Positions 1-4,591 of a stretch of DNA of 6,628 nucleotides are shown here, in pieces. The stretch lies in the NCBI GenBank assembly GCA_021802375.1, contig JAKAAL010000233.1, positions 1 through 6,628 on the forward strand, read 5' to 3'. Position 1 is the stretch's first letter. Each line of letters begins with the position of its first letter. The DNA comes from Bacillota bacterium. Its GTDB lineage: Bacteria > Bacillota_E > Sulfobacillia > Sulfobacillales > Sulfobacillaceae. Below the pieces are notes generated by a model, which was not told the DNA's origin, made no database searches, and worked only from the letters and a program-made list of their open reading frames with translations. Both the position numbers and the translations under genes were made by a program.

Positions 1-704
1 GGTTCAAGGTGTAGAAGCCTCGGAATAGCTGCAGGAGGCAAGTTCAATTGGGGCATCCCACCCTGAGGGCGTTCGAGTTGCGACTGAATTTGAGCAGGAC
101 TGAGGATGCTGCCCACATGAGAGAGATCTGGGGGATAGATCCATTGGCCCGTCGGAGTCTTCACGGCCCCCTTATTATTGCCGCCTAGTCCATTAATATA
201 ATGGCACGTGGCACACGAAGTCGCAAAGATATTATAGGGTTCTTCGGCCGTCAGCGTATTGTGAGCGTAAACCCCGTTGGCTGTAAAGTAGCCAAGAAAA
301 AGCATCCCAAACATTAACATCCCTAACATCAGCGGACGTTTCAACAAGCGCCGTTCTGGATAGCGATCAATAAAGGGAATCATGTATAGCGCGAGGACCC
401 CGATAGCCGGAACCCCAAACATTAAGACCCAGTCAAATTTCACAAGATGCAAGATACTCCAGTAATACCCACCGACATCAAAGAAGTTCTGAACCCAATA
501 AAAATACCAGTCCGGTGCGGGTTGGTAAGCCCAATCACCCGGGTCGGCCACGTGACCCAGGATGGGATGCACAAAGATAGAGAAGACGAATAACACGAGA
601 ACGGCTACAAGTCCTACCACTAGTTCTTTTAATAGATGCTCAGGCCAAAAGGGTACAACCCCTTTGTCTTGATATTCTTTGGCCTTGTGTTCGTGGTCGC
701 TCAT
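1..704 (-). CDS. qcrC: Menaquinol:cytochrome c oxidoreductase, subunit IV fused to cytochrome c (QcrC), 3' end cut off by window edge
   Basis: This subunit completes the quinol-oxidation site of the bc complex and passes electrons to heme c on the outer face of the membrane. From the ATG at 704 the minus strand stays open for 234 codons to the window edge. Residues 17-31 (VVPFWPEHLLKELVV) match the start of Bacillus-type QcrC. Three membrane segments are likely near 28-47, 94-112 and 124-145. The Qo motif reads PDWYFYW at 64-70. A CATCH heme c site lies at 164-168, and GGMP around Met217 is the probable sixth iron ligand. Bacillus QcrC is about 255 residues, so perhaps 10-25 are missing here. 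GGGGG at 715-711 lies 6 nt before the ATG, and qcrB ends 18 nt upstream. The fusion of subunit IV to cytochrome c is visible directly. Identification is very secure. Confidence 0.95.
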   Translation of the reverse strand, partial: MSDHEHKAKEYQDKGVVPFWPEHLLKELVVGLVAVLVLFVFSIFVHPILGHVADPGDWAYQPAPDWYFYWVQNFFDVGGYYWSILHLVKFDWVLMFGVPAIGVLALYMIPFIDRYPERRLLKRPLMLGMLMFGMLFLGYFTANGVYAHNTLTAEEPYNIFATSCATCHYINGLGGNNKGAVKTPTGQWIYPPDLSHVGSILSPAQIQSQLERPQGGMPQLNLPPAAIPRLLHLE

Positions 705-722
705 GATTAACCCCCGTTGCTT

Positions 723-1394
723 CTAATAGGGTCCCGTAATACCTTGACGTCGGATCATTAAAAAGTGAAGGCCCAAAAACGCTATTAACATGGCGGGTAA
801 AAACAAGACATGGATAGCGAAAAATCGCGTTAAGGTAGCGGCTCCGATCTTCGATCCGCCGGACAATATTTTTAGCAAAGCAGGCCCTACGAAGGGCACG
901 TATTTTGTAAAACTCACGCCGACTTGTGTCGCAAAGTAAGCCTTTTCATCCCACGGGAGTAAATAACCGGTAAACCCAAAGCCTAATATGAGAAGTAACA
1001 GGGTGACTCCCACAATCCAGTTAAGCTCGCGAGGCTTTTTGTAAACCCCCATCCAATAAATACGCAGCATATGCAACGTGACCATGATGATAATTAAAGA
1101 CGATCCCCAGTTGTGCATGCTTAACAGTTGTAGTCCAAATAGTACGTGATGCATAATATACTTCGTCGAGTTGTACGAATTGATTATGTCTGGCACATAG
1201 TACATCGCTAAAAACATTCCGGTCACGAATTGCGCAATGATCAGAAGAAAGGTGACTCCCCCAAAGCAGTATACAAACGCGGAGACCTTTTCACTCGGAT
1301 TGACGTGAGCAGGCACTGGGTGGTCTGCCATGTCGCGCCATAAAGGTGAAACCATGAGGCGATCGTCAATCCACCTCACTATACGCGTATACAT
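723..1394 (-). CDS. qcrB: Menaquinol:cytochrome c oxidoreductase cytochrome b subunit (QcrB, b6-type)
   Basis: This membrane subunit holds the two b hemes that carry electrons across the membrane in the Q cycle. The protein has 223 residues, close to Bacillus QcrB (224), with four membrane helices. The heme ligands are His94 and His108 in helix B and His195 and His210 in helix D. The His195-His210 spacing of 15 is the b6 rather than the bc1 pattern. Cys43 in FVYCFGG falls at the position that binds an extra heme covalently in b6 and Bacillus QcrB. KKPRELNWIVG and FTGYLLPWD are family signatures. A GTG at 1412 would add six residues, but GGAGG lies inside that extension, 11 nt before the ATG at 1394. 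Starting at 1394 also puts the Cys exactly at 43, so 1394 is preferred. The gene lies between qcrA (42-nt gap) and qcrC (18-nt gap). Confidence 0.96.
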   Translation of the reverse strand: MYTRIVRWIDDRLMVSPLWRDMADHPVPAHVNPSEKVSAFVYCFGGVTFLLIIAQFVTGMFLAMYYVPDIINSYNSTKYIMHHVLFGLQLLSMHNWGSSLIIIMVTLHMLRIYWMGVYKKPRELNWIVGVTLLLLILGFGFTGYLLPWDEKAYFATQVGVSFTKYVPFVGPALLKILSGGSKIGAATLTRFFAIHVLFLPAMLIAFLGLHFLMIRRQGITGPY

Positions 1395-1405
1395 CGTTCT
1401 CAACG

Positions 1406-1410
1406 CCTCC
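1406..1410 (-). promoter_or_regulatory. Ribosome binding site deciding the qcrB start
   Basis: GGAGG on the minus strand, 11 nt upstream of the ATG at 1394. The upstream in-frame GTG at 1412 overlaps this element and has no site of its own, so the shorter 223-residue protein is favoured. The spacing is somewhat longer than usual. Confidence 0.65.
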
Positions 1411-1436
1411 ACTGCAAAAAGTGTAACCCAATGGAA

Positions 1437-2024
1437 TCATGCTTCTTTAAGACAAGGTTCTGTCGGTGACTCTGTGGTACGCTGATGCGCATGGGTAAAG
1501 GTGGATTCACGAGCCACCCACACGTCATTCCCGACCATTTTCCAACGGAACACTCCCAGCGGTAGTGGCGCAGGACCCGACACGTTCAATCCATCCACGG
1601 TATAGACACTCCCATGACACGGACAATGGAATTGATTGTCCGCCTGAATCCAGTTGACGTGGCAACCCAAGTGCGTACATATTGGCGATAGAATATAAAA
1701 CGCACAGGATCCACCAATATAACGGAGGTAAGCGTAATCCGCAGCCGGCAATTTAGCCCAGTGATCCACCTCAACATAAGAATAGGGCGCCTTCACTACG
1801 GTCCCTACTCCTCCGGTACCGGCTTGCACCGACGATTGTTGCAAACCCGTTTGAGCTCCTAAGTTCACCCATACCGGTGCCGCATTGTGAAAAGCCGGTG
1901 TGATAGCTGCCCCGACGGACGGTATGGCCACCAAGATTGCAATGACTCCCATCACAACATTGAGCATCCAATTAAAAAAATCTCGCCGTGTCCAACCGGC
2001 CTTTTGCGGCTTCTTACCCGCCAC
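1437..2024 (-). CDS. qcrA: Menaquinol:cytochrome c oxidoreductase Rieske iron-sulfur subunit (QcrA)
   Basis: The Rieske subunit takes the first electron from menaquinol at the Qo site and hands it to cytochrome c. The protein has 195 residues. Near the N-terminus WTRRDFFNWM (11-20, twin Arg13-Arg14) followed by a hydrophobic stretch at about 21-45 is a Tat-type signal that probably stays as the membrane anchor. Cluster box 1 is CTHLGCHVNW (116-125) and box 2 is CPCHGS (134-139). By family rule Cys116, His118, Cys134 and His137 bind the 2Fe-2S cluster, while Cys121 and Cys136 form the disulfide. GPAPLPL at 150-156 is the usual Pro loop. The protein is longer than Bacillus QcrA (about 167) because of a Gly/Ser/Thr-rich linker at about 54-78 and a polar tail after 172 that contains an extra Cys191. 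It starts with GTG, with GGAGGG 6 nt upstream. It is the first gene of the qcr operon, behind the promoter at 2090-2118. Confidence 0.96.
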   Translation of the reverse strand: MAGKKPQKAGWTRRDFFNWMLNVVMGVIAILVAIPSVGAAITPAFHNAAPVWVNLGAQTGLQQSSVQAGTGGVGTVVKAPYSYVEVDHWAKLPAADYAYLRYIGGSCAFYILSPICTHLGCHVNWIQADNQFHCPCHGSVYTVDGLNVSGPAPLPLGVFRWKMVGNDVWVARESTFTHAHQRTTESPTEPCLKEA

Positions 2025-2026
2025 AG

Positions 2027-2043
2027 CTATCCCTCCAGGATAG
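2027..2043 (-). promoter_or_regulatory. Hairpin presenting the qcrA Shine-Dalgarno sequence
   Basis: On the minus strand CTATCC, TGGAG, GGATAG forms a perfect 6-bp stem with a 5-nt loop. The ribosome binding site GGAGGG (2036-2031) spans the loop and the first bases of the 3' arm. The GTG start is 2 nt after the stem. The structure is visible in the sequence; an effect on translation is inference. Confidence 0.4.
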
Positions 2044-2086
2044 AGAATATTCTGGACTCATTCACAACATTTCCCTTTATTCCTCT

Positions 2087-2100
2087 TTAACTATAGTTAA
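2087..2100. repeat. 14-bp perfect palindrome over the qcr promoter -10 (possible operator)
   Basis: TTAACTATAGTTAA equals its own reverse complement and covers the whole -10 hexamer of the qcr promoter (2095-2090). A dimeric repressor bound here would block RNA polymerase. The palindrome is seen directly; a regulator is only inferred. Part of the symmetry comes free from the TATA-like core, which weakens the case. Confidence 0.35.
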
Positions 2101-2118
2101 GTGCCATTGGGGAGTCAA
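2090..2118 (-). promoter_or_regulatory. Sigma-A type promoter of the qcrABC operon
   Basis: On the minus strand the -35 is TTGACT (2118-2113) and the -10 is TATAGT (2095-2090), each one base from consensus, with an exact 17-bp spacer. Transcription should begin near 2083, leaving a leader of roughly 58 nt before the qcrA GTG at 2024. The bases just upstream of the -35 (about 2119-2150) are AT-rich with A and T runs, as in an UP element. It lies in the only sizeable intergenic gap of the window. Confidence 0.75.
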
Positions 2119-2176
2119 CAAAAGATGCTTTACTTTTTCGAATTAAATAACAATACGAATAGAAAGAATGATTAAT
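2119..2176. other. AT-rich intergenic stretch without a clear terminator
   Basis: These 58 bases between the exchanger stop codon and the qcr -35 box are strongly AT-rich. The only inverted repeats are weak A/T stems such as AAAAG with CTTTT. No GC-rich stem followed by a T run is present, so no intrinsic terminator is called for the upstream unit; read-through into qcr is possible. Confidence 0.5.
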
Positions 2177-3154
2177 TTATATGGCAACGACGACGAGTCC
2201 AATGAACGCCAAGTAAAATAGCCCCGCTGTCAATAATGGGCCAACGGTCAAGCGACCCTGACGGCTTCGCACAAATATCCATGCTGCCGCCCCCCACGCC
2301 AACACTCCAGCCGCGATCTCCCAAACACTCAATCTCCACGGCGAGAAAATCATTCCGAGAGCTGGTACCATGGTGGCCTGAAACGTCATGGCCCCCGTAA
2401 CGTTGCCAAAAGCCAACCCATCTTTACGATGACGAATCCATAGCACGCTATTTAAGACTTCGGGAAGTTCAGTCGCTATGGGCGTCAAGATCACCGATAG
2501 TAAAAATCCCGAGATCCTAAAGTCCAAGGATACGCGATCGAGACCGACCACGAAAAAATGTGCTCCAAGGATCAGTCCAAATAGCGCCATGGCGACCTGC
2601 AATAGGACAAGAACAAACGGCGGTCGAGGCCGGGATGAGAGGTGTAAGCGACGACTCGGGCTCTTGGAGGATGTGCCCCTGCGACTGGCGTGGAGCAGTC
2701 GATACACGTGAATTCCATAGCCGATGATCAGGATTACGGCAAGCGGTCGATGCCAATTTGGCGGGGTGAATCCAGTCCCCAACGCAATGGCAAAACCTCC
2801 TAAGAAAAATCCAAGGTCACGATCCACCATTCCGTGGGGTAACACCGGCGTCCGTCTCCCGTGCGCCCATAGACCCAGTCCGATAATCATAAAAGCGAGT
2901 GTCGATAGCATGAGCGGGGCGCCCAAAATCGCGCCTAAGCCTATCGAATCGGCGGCGGGGTTGCCACCGAAGACCATAGCGATCACCGGGACCAAGGTCT
3001 CGGGTAACGCCGTACCTAACGCTGCTAGTAAGGACCCGATCGCCCCCTCGTCGAGTCCCAGTCCATAGCCGAGCCATTCAACCCCATTCGTAAAGTAATC
3101 CGCCGACAGGACAATGAGTACCATGCCACTAATGAGAATCAAAAGGAGTGACAT
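2177..3154 (-). CDS. CaCA-family cation exchanger (sodium/calcium exchanger-like membrane protein)
   Basis: This is a membrane antiporter of the calcium/cation exchanger superfamily; its true substrate cannot be read from the sequence. About ten hydrophobic segments form two halves. In the longer 326-residue form, half 1 carries GTALPE (48-53) and half 2 carries ATELPE (228-233), the places of the family GTSLPE motif with its ion-binding glutamate. GNVTGA (251-256) in half 2 matches the family GNxxGSN element, while half 1 has the poorer GAILGA (75-80). A basic, Ser-rich loop (about 156-180) joins the halves and should face the cytoplasm. The start is GTG at 3157 or the next codon, ATG at 3154; the repeated GGGAGGGAGGG just upstream serves both, and the ATG has 8-nt spacing. 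TrmL ends 53-56 nt upstream. YrbG-like proteins are the nearest named relatives I can suggest. Confidence 0.82.
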   Translation of the reverse strand: MSLLLILISGMVLIVLSADYFTNGVEWLGYGLGLDEGAIGSLLAALGTALPETLVPVIAMVFGGNPAADSIGLGAILGAPLMLSTLAFMIIGLGLWAHGRRTPVLPHGMVDRDLGFFLGGFAIALGTGFTPPNWHRPLAVILIIGYGIHVYRLLHASRRGTSSKSPSRRLHLSSRPRPPFVLVLLQVAMALFGLILGAHFFVVGLDRVSLDFRISGFLLSVILTPIATELPEVLNSVLWIRHRKDGLAFGNVTGAMTFQATMVPALGMIFSPWRLSVWEIAAGVLAWGAAAWIFVRSRQGRLTVGPLLTAGLFYLAFIGLVVVAI

Positions 3155-3186
3155 CACGCCCTCCCTCCCTTTGCAGCCATCAGTGG

Positions 3187-3192
3187 ATTATA
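3187..3192 (-). promoter_or_regulatory. Possible -10 element before the exchanger gene
   Basis: A perfect TATAAT lies in the 53-nt gap between trmL and the exchanger, about 33 nt before its start. At 17-bp spacing the -35 position reads CATAGA, which matches consensus at only two of six bases, and there is no extended -10 TG. It may be a weak internal promoter or chance. Confidence 0.25.
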
Positions 3193-3210
3193 TGGACAAT
3201 CATCGTCATT

Positions 3211-3675
3211 CTATGCGTCCAGGTCACAAAAATCCCTTTGACGCTGAGCTTCATACACGACAATAGCCACGGCATTTGAAAGATTCAAGGACCGCACCGC
3301 CCCGTTCATTGGAATCACTCGCGTACGGTCGCTATACTGCTTTAGGAGCGATGGGGAGAGTCCTACGGATTCACGCCCAAACACCAATACATCATTAGGC
3401 CCATAGTGGATATCGGTATAGCGCGTCTCTGCATGGGATGTAAAGAGGTGGATGCGTTCGGGGACCCTAAGATCCTCCGGTAGGGCCTCCCACGAGCCAT
3501 GGATTTGAACCTCGACTAAATGCCAGTAATCGACCCCGGCTCGTTTCAAATTGCGGTCACTAATAGAAAAGCCCAACGGTTCAATGAGATGCAAGATCGT
3601 CCCCGTTGCAGCACATGTCCGCGCAATATTTCCCGTATTCGGGGGGATTTCTGGTTCGACTAACACGACGTGCAT
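3211..3675 (-). CDS. trmL: tRNA (cytidine(34)-2'-O)-methyltransferase TrmL (SPOUT family)
   Basis: TrmL uses S-adenosylmethionine to 2'-O-methylate the wobble nucleotide 34 of certain tRNA-Leu species, in the cytoplasm and as a dimer. The product has 154 residues, close to E. coli TrmL (157) and Bacillus CspR. PEIPPNTGNIARTCAATG (8-25) is the N-terminal signature. LGFSISDRNLKRAGVDYW (34-51) is also typical. FGRESVGL (99-106), IPM (121-123) and RSLNLSNA (128-135) form the SAM-binding trefoil knot. The reading frame is open upstream to 3756, but the family start MHVVLVEPEIPPNTG and GGAGGG 6 nt before it fix the start at 3675. The longer version would also overlap the aminotransferase by about 60 nt. 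It follows that gene by 22 nt, so it is probably co-transcribed. No defects are seen. Confidence 0.95.
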   Translation of the reverse strand: MHVVLVEPEIPPNTGNIARTCAATGTILHLIEPLGFSISDRNLKRAGVDYWHLVEVQIHGSWEALPEDLRVPERIHLFTSHAETRYTDIHYGPNDVLVFGRESVGLSPSLLKQYSDRTRVIPMNGAVRSLNLSNAVAIVVYEAQRQRDFCDLDA

Positions 3676-3693
3676 AATCTGCCCTCCCAGATT
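3676..3693 (-). promoter_or_regulatory. Hairpin with the trmL Shine-Dalgarno sequence as its loop
   Basis: On the minus strand AATCTG, GGAGGG, CAGATT forms a perfect 6-bp stem whose 6-nt loop is exactly the ribosome binding site. The ATG follows the 3' arm with no spacer, and the hairpin fills most of the 22-nt gap after the aminotransferase stop. The geometry is seen; a role in translation control is inferred. Confidence 0.5.
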
Positions 3694-3697
3694 AAAC

Positions 3698-4552
3698 TCA
3701 AAGGCTACCAGGCCATCCTGCACGACGATGGAGATCCTCCAAGAGCTGCCGAGCAATGGGCCCGCTGGTATGCCGCAACCGATGCCCGTCTACCTCACTA
3801 ATGGGTAACACCTCCGTTAAGGTCCCGGTAAGAAACGCCTCGTCAGCGTCTAACAAAGATTCATAGGAAAATGGCGTCAAATCGATGGCGATCCCTCGCG
3901 CAGCGGCCAACTCCAGCACCACCTGCCGCGTAATGCCCGGCAAAATATAGTTGGTGGTTGGCGCGGTGTGGAGTGTCCCACTCTCCACAATAAAAATGTT
4001 AGCGCTGGTAGCTTCCGTAACCATCCCATCGCGAATAAAGATGGCATCAAACATCCCGGCCTGTTGAGCCTTGTGTTTCGCCAACACGTTAGGCAGGAGC
4101 CCTATAGTCTTGATCCACACTTTGGCCCATCGATCGTCGGCCACAGAAATCATCGGGACGCCGTCCTCAATCGTCGGACGACTAATCGGCACCACTGGTC
4201 TCACCCACATCAAAACCGTCGGCTCGGTGCTGCCAGCCGGTGGAAATCCGTGAGAACGTCGATGCGTGCCCCGCGTGATCTCTAGGTAGAGGCTCGCTTC
4301 AGACTCCGAGGCGTCTAGGCGGGACACCAACTCTTCGGCCACGTGGCGCAAAGAGACCAGATCCACCGGAGGCAGTTCCACGGCGGCCACACTTCGTTGC
4401 AGACGAGCCATATGAAGATCCCACTCAAATAGCGTGCGCCCGTAGACGTGGACTACTTCATAGACCCCATCGGCAAATAAAAACCCCCGATCATCGATGG
4501 ATATCATGGCATTTTCTTCGGCGACAAATTTTCCGTTGAGGTATACGTGCAC
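3698..4552 (-). CDS. dat: D-amino-acid aminotransferase (D-alanine transaminase), PLP fold type IV
   Basis: The enzyme swaps the amino group between D-alanine and 2-oxoglutarate, giving pyruvate and D-glutamate, and so supplies D-amino acids for the cell wall. From the GTG at 4552 it has 284 residues (Bacillus Dat about 282). In that numbering Lys148 (in WIKTIGLLPNVLAK) is the PLP lysine and Glu180 (in VTEATSANIF) binds the cofactor; known Dat has these at 145 and 177. Tyr31 in DGVYEVVHVYG and the RSH triad Arg99-His101 in TRGTHRRSHGFP match the D-specific carboxylate pocket (Tyr31, Arg98, His100). That argues against branched-chain aminotransferase or aminodeoxychorismate lyase. An ATG at 4585, 6 nt after the pyruvate kinase stop, would add 11 residues. 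It has only AGGA touching it, whereas the GTG has GGGAG at 8-nt spacing and the family-like start HVYLNGKFV. Both remain possible. Confidence 0.9.
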   Translation of the reverse strand: MHVYLNGKFVAEENAMISIDDRGFLFADGVYEVVHVYGRTLFEWDLHMARLQRSVAAVELPPVDLVSLRHVAEELVSRLDASESEASLYLEITRGTHRRSHGFPPAGSTEPTVLMWVRPVVPISRPTIEDGVPMISVADDRWAKVWIKTIGLLPNVLAKHKAQQAGMFDAIFIRDGMVTEATSANIFIVESGTLHTAPTTNYILPGITRQVVLELAAARGIAIDLTPFSYESLLDADEAFLTGTLTEVLPISEVDGHRLRHTSGPIARQLLEDLHRRAGWPGSL

Positions 4553-4560
4553 AGTATCAT

Positions 4561-4565
4561 CTCCC
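4561..4565 (-). promoter_or_regulatory. Ribosome binding site supporting the GTG start of dat
   Basis: GGGAG on the minus strand with 8 nt to the GTG at 4552. It lies inside the 11-codon extension that would result from starting at the ATG at 4585. It is the main sequence argument for the shorter protein. Confidence 0.5.
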
Positions 4566-4591
4566 AAGTCTTTGACTGCTGGCATTCCTGA

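Noticed and set aside
1395..1412. Longer qcrB beginning at the GTG at 1412
   Set aside because: The six extra codons contain the likely ribosome binding site, and the 223-residue form aligns without offset to Bacillus QcrB, including Cys43.
1586..1971. Minus-strand open frames inside qcrA
   Set aside because: They are out-of-frame readings of the Rieske gene, whose cluster motifs and length are fully accounted for.
1887..2090. Plus-strand 67-codon frame across the qcrA start and leader
   Set aside because: It is antisense to qcrA and its promoter region, has no ribosome site I can see, and its composition is unlike a protein family.
2121..2141. AAAAG/CTTTT inverted repeat as a terminator for the upstream unit
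   Set aside because: The stem is only 5 bp and almost all A-T, with no proper T run after it.
2724..3068. Plus-strand 114-codon frame opposite the exchanger gene
   Set aside because: It mirrors codon structure of the real gene, is Pro/Ser/Lys-rich low complexity, and shows no motif.
3159..3170. GGGAGGGAGGG before the exchanger as a G-quadruplex
   Set aside because: Only three G runs are present; a simple repeated ribosome binding site explains it.
3676..3756. Upstream extension of TrmL by 27 residues
   Set aside because: It would overlap the aminotransferase, has no similarity to TrmL, and a strong GGAGGG precedes the family-typical Met at 3675.
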